Assembly (NCBI GenBank): GCA_018873225.1
Contig: JAEILZ010000006.1
Span: 1,240,001-1,304,000 of the forward strand
Direction: 5' to 3'
From: [Phialemoniopsis] sp. UDSM-2020
Lineage: Eukaryota > Ascomycota > Sordariomycetes > Thyridiales > Thyridiaceae
Length of the DNA stretch: 64,000 nt
Shown here: in pieces, positions 9,429-20,614 of the stretch
How positions within the stretch are numbered: position 1 is the stretch's first letter
How the letters are laid out: the number at the start of each line of letters is the position of its first letter
Notes under the pieces: generated by a model
Seen by the model: only the letters and a program-made list of their open reading frames with translations
The model's database searches: none
Told to the model about the DNA's origin: nothing
Program-made: the position numbers and the translations under genes

Positions 9429-11465
9429 ATGAGGCAAAGTCTGGATGGCCTGCCAGACGACCTCTTGTTCCCCATTATTCATGGCTTGGACACCGCCGGT
9501 GATGTAGCCCGGGCCTCGGCGTCCTGCCGCCGGATGCACAAGTTTGTCAATGACGAGGGATGGCGCATCTTTGCAAGGACCAGGTTTCCGTCCTTTGAAC
9601 TCCCCGTCAAGACAGACTTCGGCTGGGACAAGATTTCAAATTCCTTGACCTGGCAGAGCCGGTGCTGGGATCGAAGGTCCATCTCGTTCCAATTCTATGA
9701 GCCTCCGCAAAAGCAGAGGACAGTCAACAGGCAACCGGGCCAGAGACCTCGGTGGATGCCACCGCGGCGTCCCTATCAGCCGGTTCTAGACGCCCACTTC
9801 GACCTGGAAACGGGCCAGGAGCTAGTAGCGTGGGGTGCAGGGGAGAGTCTCGTGGCCAGGAGACGGACTAGAGGCAGGGATAGCCGGAAGTCAACGTCTA
9901 GCTGGAAGTTGTGGGATGGCGAGGCTGCTGGGCACACTCCTGGTACAGACGATGTCAAGGCATTGAAGATTATGCAGTGTCTAGGCGCTCGTCATGGCGA
10001 ACTTGGACTCCTTACGGGGAGGGATAATGGGGAGCTGGTGCTACACTCAGCGGAGGAGGGCAATTTCGGTGAGGTGCTGGCCAATTTTGTCACTGATTTG
10101 GAAGTGGACAAGGATGAAGAGGAGGACGAGGATGACCAGGAGAGGAAGTCTATTTCTTCAGGCGGGATACAGTCCCTCGACCTGAGGAAGAGTCAGAACC
10201 GCCTAGCCGTCGCAGTCAGCAAAGGAGTCTTCCTCTACGATCTGCCGCATGAGAAAGCTTTTACTATCAAGCCGTCCGCATTCTTCGACCTCCGCGAGCA
10301 TGTCGATGAAGGCGACAGCGTCGTCCTCCAGCGAGCAAAGTGGATTTCCGACGACATGCTCGCTCTCGCCTTCAAGAGCCGTACCACTCCCCTCCGCTGT
10401 CTGCAAATCACTCCCTCCGGCTTCGAGCTGATAGCAGTAAACTCGGCTACGAGCGTGCACATCTGCCCAACCTCCATCGAGCCTGTCAGCCCACCCTCTG
10501 GCGGCACCTCCTCCCTGCTCCTGAGCGCCTGGCGCGACGGCACCTGCCGGCTGCAGGACCTGCGCACGCCCTCCTCGCCCTTCGACGCCGTCTACCAAGA
10601 CGCCGTCAATGCCTGGCCCGCCTTCGACACCGTCTACCAGGACAACGTGAACCCGGGCCCGGCCTTCGAGACCCTCCTGCCCTTCGGCACCGAGCGCTTC
10701 GCCGCCGCGGGCCTCTCGGGCTCGACCGTCAAGATCTTCGACTTCCGCTGGTTCAAGGCCTACCACCATACCGCGGGCCTGCCCTGCCCGCCCGCGCCCA
10801 CGCGGCCCTACCCACTCCCGCACCAGCCCTTCACCAGCGCGCCCAGCCCGGCGGCGGCGGCGCACGATGGCGGCCCGACGCCTATCAGCGGCGCCTCCTG
10901 CCAGCACGAGGCCGGCAGGCGCTGCCTGTGGCACCACCTCTCGCGCGACATCTACTACCGGCCCAACTGCAGCCTCTTCTGGTCGCACCTGATGCCGCCC
11001 TCCACCAAGGGCGAGGGCGTGTGGTGTCTGGCCCGCGCCTCGGACCTCTCGCCCAACTTCTACATCGGCGTGCAGGGCGCCATCGTCGAGGCCAGCCTGC
11101 AGGACATCGAGACGGGGCTCAGCGACCCCAACTTCAGCTTCCCCGGGCTCGCCAAGGACACTGGTTGCGGGGACGTGGGGTATACCGCCATGCCGCTGCG
11201 GACGGCCATCATCGAGACGGGCGACGGCCTCGCGCACCCGCACAACGACAGGAACATCCGGCTGCCGCGCATGCGGCCCATGTTCGAGGACGGCGTGGCG
11301 GCTGGGGTGCCGGCCGAGTGGAGGAGGCGGCACCGCCTGGACCCGGCGTTTCAGTATGACATGGATTTTGAGGCGTATAGGGAGTTTGAGGCGAGCAATC
11401 AGCAGGAAGAGCAAGACCCGGAACGAGGGCTACGGGAGGCGTTGAAGAGGATAGAGGTTCGATAA
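9429..11465 (+). CDS. F-box protein with WD40-like region
   Basis: This is a single-exon gene of 678 aa. The first about 50 residues form an F-box (LDGLPDDLLFPIIHGLDTAG, then ARASASCRRMHKFV), the Skp1-binding module of SCF ubiquitin ligases. The remainder resembles a degenerate beta-propeller, with blades such as SIQSLDLR-type, LLLSAWRDGTCRLQDLR and AAAGLSGSTVKIFDFRW. It also has an acidic linker (DKDEEEDEDDQE). A probable role is a substrate receptor for ubiquitylation; the target is unknown. A 14-residue unit (FDAVYQDAVNAWPA / FDTVYQDNVNPGPA) is tandemly duplicated around residues 385-412. The start is the first ATG in frame and sits directly at the F-box. Confidence 0.85.
   Translation: MRQSLDGLPDDLLFPIIHGLDTAGDVARASASCRRMHKFVNDEGWRIFARTRFPSFELPVKTDFGWDKISNSLTWQSRCWDRRSISFQFYEPPQKQRTVNRQPGQRPRWMPPRRPYQPVLDAHFDLETGQELVAWGAGESLVARRRTRGRDSRKSTSSWKLWDGEAAGHTPGTDDVKALKIMQCLGARHGELGLLTGRDNGELVLHSAEEGNFGEVLANFVTDLEVDKDEEEDEDDQERKSISSGGIQSLDLRKSQNRLAVAVSKGVFLYDLPHEKAFTIKPSAFFDLREHVDEGDSVVLQRAKWISDDMLALAFKSRTTPLRCLQITPSGFELIAVNSATSVHICPTSIEPVSPPSGGTSSLLLSAWRDGTCRLQDLRTPSSPFDAVYQDAVNAWPAFDTVYQDNVNPGPAFETLLPFGTERFAAAGLSGSTVKIFDFRWFKAYHHTAGLPCPPAPTRPYPLPHQPFTSAPSPAAAAHDGGPTPISGASCQHEAGRRCLWHHLSRDIYYRPNCSLFWSHLMPPSTKGEGVWCLARASDLSPNFYIGVQGAIVEASLQDIETGLSDPNFSFPGLAKDTGCGDVGYTAMPLRTAIIETGDGLAHPHNDRNIRLPRMRPMFEDGVAAGVPAEWRRRHRLDPAFQYDMDFEAYREFEASNQQEEQDPERGLREALKRIEVR
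10581..10664 (+). repeat. 42-bp in-frame tandem duplication in the F-box gene
   Basis: Two adjacent 42-bp units start with ttcgac and encode FDAVYQD... and FDTVYQD.... They have diverged at several positions, so the duplication is not recent. Confidence 0.85.
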
Positions 11466-11757
11466 ACTGCTATGTGTAGATCAACTAGCGTCTCAAGCTT
11501 GAGGATAGAACTACGATCACAAGGATATGAATGCGCAACATAGAATCACAGATACGATGCTTTCGCTTGTCATCATACCTATCTTTCATCTCCGGCAATA
11601 TGAGTACGAGAATTTTGCCTCCATTCCGATGCTTTTCTCATTAACAATGCCGTCGTAAAAAAAAAGCTGCCACCCTCGTCTCTTGACAAAACCTCTATGA
11701 ATAACACAAAGGAGGAATATTACATATCGACACTGCTCGACCGACAACTCCCACCAT

Positions 11758-13446
11758 CTAAAACCCCTCGATGTACGTGCCCACGCCTTTCTCCTTGGCG
11801 AGCTCGATGAGCCTCATCCCAACCGCCAGGTCCATCAAGCCCAAACCGACGCTCTTGTACACAATATTGCCCGACGACATCCACCGCGACAGGTGCTCCG
11901 TCTCACGATCCTTTCCTTGACCGCTGCTCTTGGGATCATGGCTCGAATGCCGGTGGTGGTGGCGGTGCGTCGACTTCTTACGCTCGTGCTTGCCGCCCGA
12001 TGTCGATCGGTGGTGGCCGTGGTGGGTTGAGCCGTGCTCTGAACCCCCATTCTCGGACTGGTCGAGCAACGTCTGCTGGCTGCTGTTGGGCGACGAGGCG
12101 CTCTCCTGCGTCGAGTTGCTAAAGATGCTGCTCGACTTGAGCGACGAGGACGAGCTCATGTTAAGCTGCTCGAACTCGGCGGCGGGGACGCTGCAGGTGT
12201 TGTCGTTGTCGTCGTGCTCGGCCGCGTCGGTGATGGCGTTCCTGCGCAGCATGACGAGCTCTCCGAGTCTATATATCACATGAGCACAATCTCCTTGAAT
12301 ATGGTTATGGAATATGGGGGGGAAACATACTCGACAAGCTGATTCGGCTGCAGTCCCGCATCGATAATCTCGCCCGCCTCCTGCAGCGCCCCGTCGAGCG
12401 TGTCCACCACAATCACACCGCCCTCAATAGCGTGCTTGTGGTGATGGTGGTGGCCGCCCTTGGACGCCTGCCTCGTCGCCTGCCGCAGCAGCTCGACGGG
12501 CAGCTCGCGCATGTCCCTCTTGTAGCTGCCAATAGCTATAATGACGCGGCCCTTGACGCGGGCCTCGTACGAGGTCAGGATGCGCGGGTCGAACAGCGGC
12601 TCCGTCGACGGCGTGCAGCAAAAGATGGCGTCCGACTCGACGAGGTGCTCCTCGAGCAGGCGCGCGTACTCCCCGTACCCCGGGGTGAGCAGGCCGATCT
12701 TGGCGTCCGCCCAGCCCTCGCGCTCCTTGACGGAGCTCGGCGTCGAGGCCAGCCTCTTAAAGATGAGGCGCGCGTGCTCCGAGAAGCGCCGGTTGATGAT
12801 GTTGACGGTGCGGATCGAGTCGCCGCGCAGCAGCAGGGCGAGGCGCACGTGCCAGTAGGCCTGCTCGCCGCAGCCAAAGACGGTGATCTGGCGCATGCGC
12901 TTGCGGCGCACGAGCAGGCATGTCGAGGCGAGGGCGGTGCGGAAGGCGGTGACGGTCTGGGCGGGCACGAAGCCGACGGGGTCGCCGACCTTGTTGTAGA
13001 GGGTGATGGCGCCTCTAGCGCGGACGATATTTTCTGCGCCGATGGCGTTGTCCTCTTTCTTTCGCTCCGGTAACGTCAAGACTGAGGACTTGTCAGTTGG
13101 GAGGTCACAGGGCAACTGGATCGTTACGTAGGGAGACCGGGTTCGCATGCGCTTGCACGAGGTCGGCCGTAGATGAGTAAAAGTGAAGCTCTAGAACAAT
13201 ACCTTTCATACTGACGCCTCCTATGTTGGAGGACGGGACAAACATTGTCTCGCCGCCCGTTGCGGATGAGGTGATGGCCGTCCGGCGGGGCTGATGAATA
13301 TCGCCATCTTGCGACGACTGCGTTCCCGTAGAGTAGTCGTGCAGGGCGGTGCTCAGAGGTTCTCGAAAGGACTCAAACTCGTCGTAGGTCAGGTTCTCCA
13401 ACAGCGCCCTGACCTCCGGCTCATTGAGCACGGTTAAACCGGCCAT
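11758..13446 (-). CDS. Ornithine cyclodeaminase/mu-crystallin family protein
   Basis: This is an NAD(P)-dependent member of the OCD/mu-crystallin family, whose members include ornithine and alanine cyclodeaminases/dehydrogenases and ketimine reductases. Three exons give 501 aa: 13446-13203, 13081-12331 and 12268-11758. Visible family features are the substrate-side motif MFVPSSNIGGVSMK, then RGAITLYNKVGDPVGF, TAFRTALAS, the dinucleotide-binding loop VFGCGEQA near residue 147, FCCTPSTEPLFD, and the terminal block YKSVGLGLMDLAVG. The usual family length is about 330-400 aa. The excess is a low-complexity insert (roughly residues 350-455: Ser-rich, then His/Lys/Arg-rich) plus a short HHHHHKH run near residue 290. 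I start at MAGLTVLNE, the usual family N-terminus; an in-frame ATG 63 nt upstream (13509) would add 21 residues. The substrate is not known. Confidence 0.88.
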
Positions 13447-14726
13447 CGCGGGGTCCGGTGGTCGCAAGGTCGTCCAATCAATAATAAGTCGACCTTCTGT
13501 GCCTATCAAACTACCCTGTTAGCGATCGTCGTGTGCGATTTCGTACAGGAAGTAGCTCTCCAATCCATGAAAGGGCGCCGCTTACAGTCTACAAATCCCA
13601 ATTATCGAGAAGATTCAAGCTTTTGGGTAAGACAATTGGTGAAGCTTGGCCTGGTCTTGGAAAGCTTGACTTGGTGAGTTTTCTCCACCGGGCAGCGAGA
13701 AAACAATCGAGGAAGGAAGGACAAGCCTTTTATTCTTCTTGGTTCTCTTGGAAATCAGCTGTTTGACCCAGGTCGTAATCTTGGCGCTGGACTGAGGGGG
13801 AAAAGATTCGCAAATGTCATGCCAAGCAGCACTTGAGAGCAACAGACAATGGTCTAGACGGACTGGGGGGCGAATTCGAGCCGAAGCCTCTGGCGATTGC
13901 CTTACTTTGACTCGACGGGACTCTCCTTCAAGGTTCCACAACCATGACAAGATGGTGGGTTTTAGCATCTCTCGTCCGAATTGTCGCGTGCTTGGCAGTC
14001 GGATTTCGGGGTTACAAGAGGATTGCGTCAACCGAATGGCAGACAGGAGTCATTCTACTATTATCTACCTACTTACACTCAAAATCCAAAACTGCACTTA
14101 CTATTGCTATCCAACAGCCCTCGGTCATTCGAATTCCTTCTACAGTTTGGCATATCCGTTGAACGGCAGCATCTCGGGCATCACTGACAATAAAATGCCG
14201 ATCGCGGCTCCGGAGCTGTGGAGGGGCATCCTCTCAATGATATGATGACGTGGAGAGGGGCAGCAAGGGTCCGTTTAGCGGGTGCTTACACGTTTTCTCC
14301 AGGGAACGACAAGACCCTTAAATTAATAATGTGCAGCACTTATGAATCACATTATCGCGAGCCAATTGTCTGACTGATACGGCCCGTCTGAGGTAGATCT
14401 GTCCTATTTTACTTCTTGGCCGGAGATATGATAGATGGCCCTGATGTCTAACTGCCCATCAAGGCTGGATTGTTTCCCCGGTAGGGCTCGTAGCAATTGT
14501 TAAGCCCAGATAATGGAAACATGCACAAGTTATGCACTGGTATACAAATGTATCGATGATCAAAAAGATGCCAACTACCTATTTAGTAGGTATGAGAGTA
14601 TCCAAGAAACAAGGTAAGCGAGCCAACATAGAGCAATAGTAATAATAAAGAATTCCCCTTTGTAGAACGCCAGGCAAGTGTTGAACCAGGGACCAAGCAC
14701 AAAAAAACACACACACGAAACTCAAC
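13447..14726. other. 1.3 kb intergenic region
   Basis: This holds the promoter of the OCD-family gene and the 3' region of the carbonic anhydrase gene. Only short, unconvincing open frames are present. No RNA gene or repeat was recognised. Confidence 0.5.
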
Positions 14727-15785
14727 TCATCTGATCGCCATCGAGGCGCCCCCGCCCCGGAAGACAAGCATGCCGTGGTTGCCCCGCACCATGCCCTCCT
14801 CGCCCGGGACCCCGAACTTGCCCTTGCCGGTCCCGAAGCCCAGGTCGCGGATCCGGCCCGTCGGGATGTCGAACAGGCACCCGTGCACCTGGAGCCCGCG
14901 GTCGCGCACCGCCTCCTGCACGACGGCGTTGGCCATGAGCGTCGCGACTCCCGCCTGCACGTTGAGCTCGGCGACGCGCACGGCGCGCGCGGCCTCGTCG
15001 CGGATGGACCGCAGCTCGTCGTCGTTGGCGGCGCGGATGGCGCGCAAGGGGGTCAGCCAGGTGTCGAGGACGCCCCCTACGCGCGAGCCGGCCAGGGCCG
15101 CGAGGGCGCCGCCGCACGACGAGTGGCCGCAGAGCACGACGTGGCGGACCTTGAGGTGGACGACGGCGAACTCGATGACGGCCGACGTGTTGATGTCGGT
15201 CGGGCTGACAATGTTGGCGATGTTGCGGTGCACAAAGACGTCGCCCGGCTGCAGGCCCAGGATCGTCGTCTCCGGGCAGCGCGAGTCGGAGCAGCCCAGC
15301 CAGACTGGCGGGTGTTAGTTAGCAAGCGAATTAGCCGCAAGAAATGAAAAAAAAAAGGCGACCCGATACAAAATTTAAGCTTGGCTTCAAGCTTCTTCCC
15401 CTGTCGGCCCCTGTAATAAATCACAACCGGGGGCGGGTAAAGTGAGATCTCGGGTGGGGACTTCCAGGGCATTTCAGGGCAGATTTGGCAGATTCGGGTG
15501 GGTTTTGTAGGGGGGAAGGGGGGAAAGGGTTACTCACGGATCTGAGGGGATTGCCCGCTAGCCAGCTTGGGGAAGAACTGGGGATTTTGATGGGCCTTGT
15601 AGCCCGCCCAAGCGTTGTTGGAGCTCAGCGCGTAGTTGAAGACATCCTCTTCTGTCTCATTCGTTAGTCTTTTGCTGACCGCCTCGCCTCACAAGTCCGA
15701 AAATGACACAAAACTCCTCGATTTTTTCAGAGTGTTGAGGGGGTAATGAAACAGGGTATGGGCTGGACTCACGGTTCTGCGCCAT
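14727..15785 (-). CDS. Beta-class carbonic anhydrase
   Basis: This zinc enzyme interconverts CO2 and bicarbonate. Three exons give 234 aa: 15785-15773, 15651-15538 and 15304-14727. The first zinc ligand block is WLGCSDSRCPE, with Cys and the Asp-Arg dyad. The second is VVLCGHSSCGG, with the His and Cys ligands. FVHRNIANIV and the helical core between them are also typical of fungal beta enzymes. Exon 1 is only 13 nt (MAQN plus one base), and joining it gives MAQNQEDVFNYALSSN, a plausible cytosolic N-terminus without a mitochondrial presequence. In fungi such enzymes support growth in ambient CO2 and supply bicarbonate for carboxylases and CO2 sensing. Confidence 0.94.
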
Positions 15786-17517
15786 GTTGGACTCGGGGAT
15801 AGAGTGTAGGGGCTGAAAACGGATCGTCGCTCGTCGAAACTCGTCCGGGGTATCTCGAGGCTGGCTGCTGTCTCGATATCGAGGAGGGTGCGAGTCTTAT
15901 AGCACAACCTCGGAGCTATGCAAGGGCCGCGACGGACAGCGCGGGATTTTTGCTCCCCTTGCTGCTGTTCTACAACAGCTGGGCGGAACTTCTGGCGGTA
16001 GAGGCGCCAAGCTGTTCTTTCTCCGCCTTCGACCTGCGTCCAGCGATGTCAACCTGCCGTCAGTGCGGCAGCGTGGGACTGGTGGCTGATAAGCAGGGGG
16101 TAAGATGGAGGAGCAGGAGATGCGTGTGCGCGTCAGGCCGTCCTGGGCGGAGCTGATATGCTGCACACAGAGAAATGACCGCTCCTTTTCTCCTCTCTTG
16201 CTCTCAACGGATTGCTAAGGTAGGGTGACGGCACTTGGACGGAGTCGTACGAGGATATTGGTAAGTGACGCTGCAGAAGTCACCAATAGCGTCCAGCATG
16301 GGGTCATTCGTGGCTTGATTGTCGTAAATGGGGTGGGAAGCGGGCGGACGGCGAGTCCAGCAGGTTGTCTTGTGCAGGGTGATGGATGATGGTGTTTGCG
16401 TGGTCAGGAGCAATCGGCGGGACCCAAGGATCAGAGTATCTCCAGAACAGAACCGAAGTGACAAGAAGCGACATGCAACGGGAGGAGAGATGCAGCACGA
16501 TGCAGCAACCCCAGATGGCGACCGAGGCGCTCTATTTTCTACTTTAAATTTTACCAGATTGGCCCCAAGGCTCTGCCGTCTTGGTATCATCTACTGGAAT
16601 GACAAAGATTGCCCTTATCATCGTGGTTGACGATGAAACTCAAGCCTCTTCAGCCAGGGAGTGCCGCGGTCACGGCAGATGTAGCACATTTTGCCCTTTG
16701 TCCAGGAACAAGGTGTGATGGGAGTGTCTGAGTGCGACTAGGGTACATATTTCGGCAGAACCAACCAAGAGGCTTCAAACGCAGAACGTGAGTCTCATGA
16801 GAAAAGAGAAAGATAATCGGTGTCGACCGAAGCCCCCGCGACCGCCAACATGAGCCATCCCTGCCATTAAGCACCCATCTGCATCAAATGCACATGTCTC
16901 TCTCCAATGGGAAAAAGCCAAATCGCCATGGTACTGGTTGGCCCTGCAGGAGTCTCAACACATCTGATCGGGGGCCCCCTGGAGATGTAGCCCGCCTGGC
17001 CCTTCCCATTGCGGCATGGCATTATGAGATTTGCATAAGTGCGCCTGGCTCTGTGAACCTGGTGCGGCGCCTTTTCGCACAACCATGGCGTCCCGTGTGC
17101 CGCTCCTAGCCATTTCGGCTCATAAAGATCACTGTCTCTGAAGCACGGAGATCCTGCAATGGTGTCACAGCTGCGCTACGATATAAGAAACCCCTGTCCG
17201 AGGCATCTTGCCGTTCGGCCGTCCGCCTGGGAGCACACGGAGGTTACGCTGCGTCGTCGAGACCGCCTCACATGACCCAACCAGCATTCATTCCATCCCA
17301 TGTCTCCTCGTTAACCCCAAATGCACACATGAACCACCCGCTACAACAGACTGTGATTGGTTGATTCGAATGGATCGGCGACATATCGCGGTGGGACAAA
17401 AGACAAATTTACTGATGGCGTCGGTACTTGAATTGATTGATTGTTTCATTGACCTTTTGACCCGACCAAACGCCGAAAGTGCAACCGCACGCCATGCCTA
17501 ACATGTTGGTATCATAT
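15786..17517. other. 1.7 kb intergenic region
   Basis: It lies between the carbonic anhydrase start and the stop of the ribosomal protein gene. Several open frames of 60-130 codons exist on both strands, but none has a recognisable domain or good splice context. I see no gene, RNA or repeat that I can support. Confidence 0.5.
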
Positions 17518-18680
17518 CTAGACCTTAAGGGCCGTCTCCGCAGCCTTGCGCTTCTTCTCCTGGCGCTTGTTGGCCTTCTCACCCATGATACCACCACCCC
17601 ATCGTCGGCGAGACTCCTCGCTCTTCTCCAGGTAGCCATCCTTGACGGCAGAGACGAGCTTGGACAGCTCGCTCTTGTCCTCGGAACGGACCTCGGTGAG
17701 GGCGAGAACGGCAGCAGTCTAATAGTCAAGTTAGAATAATTGCAGATTGCGCACAAATGTTTGGTTTGTGAACTGACCTTCTTGTGGACGACGGTACCGA
17801 GTCTGGCCTTGCCCTTCACAATGGCGTAAGGAACGCCCATCTTGCGGCAGAGCGAAGGCAGGAAGACAACGAGCTCGATGGGGTCGACATCGTTGGGGAT
17901 CAGGACGAGCGAGGCCTTCTTGTTCTCAATCAGGCCGACGACGTGGTTCAGACCGTACTTGACAGTGTAGGGCTTCTTGCTGACGTCCTCCTTCTTCTTG
18001 CCCTCCTTGATGGCGGTAGCCTCCTGGAGCAGGCGCTCCTTCTTCTCGACCTTGGTCTCAGGGCGGTACTTGTTGAGGAGCTTGAAGGCCTGGGCGGCGG
18101 TGTTCTTGTCCAGGACGTGGGAGAACTGGGCAATCGCAGGCGGCACCTTGAGGCGCATGTTGAGGATCTTCTTCTGGCGTTGAAGGCGGACATACTCAGG
18201 CCACTTCACCATGCGGGACACATTGCGACGGGGCTGGATGTCCTGGCCGATGCCGAAGTTGCGGGGGCGGCGCTCGATGAGAGGGTTCTGATGAATACGT
18301 GAGCATTTGGTCTGCCGGTATGCCAGGGGATCTGGAAGAGTGTGTACTAACCTTGGGGGCCTTCTTGGAACCAGCCTTTCCCTGAGGGAAAGGGGCGGGC
18401 GCCACCTTCTTACCGGACTTGGGAGGCTATCATTGAGAAAAGAAGACATCAGCAAATGTGTTCCATTGACTGTAGTCTTGCTTTGAACTCTAAAGAGCCC
18501 ACGACGGGCATTCCTGCACACGTCGTGGAGCTCAAGCCATTCATCACCCGCGTCCGAAGACACGAGCGGAAAAACCAGGCTGCTCGATATGAAAATCGAG
18601 AGCACTGGCTCGAAGCGCCGAAGCGCATTCGGGCGAGTAATAAAATAATAATAATAATCAATGCATCATGAGCTTACCAT
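17518..18680 (-). CDS. RPL8: 60S ribosomal protein eL8 (L7Ae family)
   Basis: This is a large-subunit ribosomal protein of the L7Ae/L30e/S12e family. Four exons give 262 aa: 18680-18678, 18426-18352, 18287-17778 and 17718-17518. The N-terminal basic tail ([10 protein letters not shown]) is followed by [19 protein letters not shown], and the L7Ae fold includes [20 protein letters not shown] and [21 protein letters not shown]. The C-terminus ends in [16 protein letters not shown]. Exon 1 consists of the start codon alone: ATG is followed directly by gtaagc and a 250-nt intron. It lies head to head with CTU1, sharing a 429-bp promoter region. Confidence 0.96.
18427..18677 (-). other. First intron of RPL8, directly after the start codon
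   Basis: The intron begins gtaagc immediately behind ATG and ends atgatag. It contains a box-C-like gtgatga (minus strand, 18547-18541) and a box-D-like ctga (18452-18449). I could not find a supporting terminal stem, so a snoRNA is only a weak possibility. Confidence 0.85.
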
Positions 18681-19109
18681 TGTGATGTTCGGTGGTTGTC
18701 TCGGGACGTTGAGAGGTGATGGTCGACCGAGTTGAAAGTTTGGCGATGATCGAAAAAAAAGATCACGGGCACACAGTGAGGGAATGGAAATGTGTGGATT
18801 TAGGGCTCGAACTTTTTCGGCGGAAAAATGTCGGCGCCAGTGGCAGGTGGGACCGAGAATTTCGAGGTGGCGCAAGTTGAAGGTGCCCGCCTTCCTTTCG
18901 GGAGAGATTCTTGATGACTAACAAGACCGCAAGGCCTCGATTAGGCCGGTCGCTCTAGTACAGAAACTTTTGGCACCAGTGACTCTTGTGTGGCAAGATC
19001 TGATATATCAAGAAATCTACGAGGCCGACACGAGAATAACTATTCAAATTCGCAGAAATAGGCCGGTTCTATTATTCGTTCCCAAGGTCAGGACTGAAAT
19101 CCTGCAACA
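18681..19109. promoter_or_regulatory. Shared upstream region of divergent RPL8 and CTU1
   Basis: These 429 bases separate the two start codons and must contain both promoters and leaders. No specific element can be assigned with confidence. Confidence 0.6.
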
Positions 19110-20312
19110 ATGGCTCCGGCGCTCTGTGCCATCTGCAAGACAGAAAGAGCGCTGATCAAGCGGCCCAAGAATCACCAAAAGCTGTGCAAGCAGTGCTTCA
19201 TCACTATTTTTGAAGATGAAATCCACCATACAATAACATCATCCCGGCTCTTCTTCCCCGGGGAGCGGGTCGCGATCGGGGCTTCTGGAGGAAAAGACTC
19301 TACAGTCTTGGCATCCGTTTTGAAGGCACTGAATGAGCGTCACAACTACGGTCTCGACCTCATCTTGCTAAGTATAGACGAGGGCATCAAGGGCTATAGG
19401 GATGACTCCCTAGAGACAGTGAAGCGAAATTCCGAGCAGTATGATATGCCGCTGAAAATCGTGGGCTACGACGAGCTTTATGGCTGGACCATGGACCAAG
19501 TTGTCGAAACCATCGGCAAGAAGGGCAACTGCACCTACTGTGGAGTGTTTCGGCGGCAGGCCCTTGACCGAGGTGCCAAAATGTTGGGCATCAAGCATGT
19601 CGTTACTGGCCACAATGCGGACGACGTCGCGGAGACGATCCTAATGAATCTGCTGCGAGCTGATATCGCCCGTTTATCCCGGAGTACCAACATAGTGACC
19701 GGAAGCGACGCTTCCGAGGTCAAGCGGAGCAAGCCACTCAAGTACGCATACGAGAAGGAGATTGTGTTGTACGCGCATCACAAGAAGCTCGACTACTTTA
19801 GCACCGAGTGCATCTACAGCCCCGAAGCGTTCCGGGGTAGTGCTCGTGGCTTGATCAAAAGTCTAGAGAGAGTGCGGCCAAGTGCTATTCTCGATATAGT
19901 CAGAAGCGGCGAGGACATGGCGAGATTGGTGCCCGGCGAAGTATCCGGCTCGTGTGAATGCAAAGGAGGTGAGCAGTCGTCGGAAAGCGCAGCTGCAGGC
20001 GGCTGCGGGTCACGGAACGGTCAAGGGTCTGCGAAAGAGCTGGCTGCAATGGAAGCGAAATCAAAGCAGAACGAGCAGGCCGAAGCCCTAGAGACGGACA
20101 TGGCAGCTCAGACAGTTCCCATCAAGCGCCAGGAGAAAGAGGTCACGCGGAAGGTCGCTCTACGTCCTGCGCCAGGTGCTAAGAGATCGACTGTTACTCA
20201 GCAGGTGTTGGGAAGGTGCCAGACCTGTGGCTACATGTCAAGTCAGGCCCAGTGCCAGGCATGCATGCTGCTGGATGGGCTGAATAAGAACCGAGCCCAG
20301 ATTCAGATATAG
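19110..20312 (+). CDS. NCS6: Cytoplasmic tRNA 2-thiolation protein 1 (Ncs6/Ctu1)
   Basis: This is an adenylating PP-loop thiolase that, with Ncs2/Ctu2 and the Urm1 sulfur relay, makes the 2-thio group of mcm5s2U34 in tRNA-Lys, -Glu and -Gln. It is a single exon of 400 aa. The N-terminal zinc motif is [12 protein letters not shown] then LCKQC, the PP-loop is GASGGKDST, the central catalytic Cys pair includes [13 protein letters not shown], and [14 protein letters not shown] follows. The second Cys of the catalytic region is in [13 protein letters not shown]. The conserved C-terminal zinc motif is [16 protein letters not shown] followed by LLDGLNKN. Between about residues 275 and 367 there is a low-complexity, Ala/Glu/Lys-rich segment, where most orthologues have only a short linker. 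The call is firm. Confidence 0.95.
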   Translation: MAPALCAICKTERALIKRPKNHQKLCKQCFITIFEDEIHHTITSSRLFFPGERVAIGASGGKDSTVLASVLKALNERHNYGLDLILLSIDEGIKGYRDDSLETVKRNSEQYDMPLKIVGYDELYGWTMDQVVETIGKKGNCTYCGVFRRQALDRGAKMLGIKHVVTGHNADDVAETILMNLLRADIARLSRSTNIVTGSDASEVKRSKPLKYAYEKEIVLYAHHKKLDYFSTECIYSPEAFRGSARGLIKSLERVRPSAILDIVRSGEDMARLVPGEVSGSCECKGGEQSSESAAAGGCGSRNGQGSAKELAAMEAKSKQNEQAEALETDMAAQTVPIKRQEKEVTRKVALRPAPGAKRSTVTQQVLGRCQTCGYMSSQAQCQACMLLDGLNKNRAQIQI

Positions 20313-20614
20313 AGTTTTCGACGATACCCCATGAATAGACTTGCATCATGACAAATTCGAGGCACAACACACCTCACGACACGATCGCATAGGCAACTCA
20401 TTGAGTGCTTTCGATGCTCTTTCTTTGTGTTGTATTGACCACCCACCACGGTATAGTACAATTGTGACAATGCGGTCGTTTTCCCAAACTCCCAACCTGG
20501 GTGTCTCGATGCGATCGCTCTATCGTCCCCTTCGCCGAGCCCTGGCCTATGAGAATCGCTTTTCCACCTGAAAGAATCAATTAGTATGTTGTCGCATTTT
20601 GCGCGTACATGTGT
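20313..20614. other. Convergent 3' region of CTU1 and the complex I subunit gene
   Basis: It holds the two 3' UTRs. Only a short open frame (20341-20571) is present, which I regard as noise. Confidence 0.5.

Noticed and set aside
10203..11414. 403-codon minus-strand open frame opposite the F-box gene
   Set aside because: The Arg/Gly/Val-rich translation is typical of the antisense of GC-biased coding DNA.
13944..14162. Small open frame with a hydrophobic start (MTRWWVLASLVRIVACLAV)
   Set aside because: It looks like a signal peptide at first sight, but the rest is short and random with no transcript evidence, and two other frames overlap it equally well.
17409..18605. 398-codon minus-strand open frame over RPL8
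   Set aside because: It reads through introns 1, 2 and 3 of the ribosomal protein gene. The eL8 motifs need the spliced model, and the extra peptide is intron sequence.
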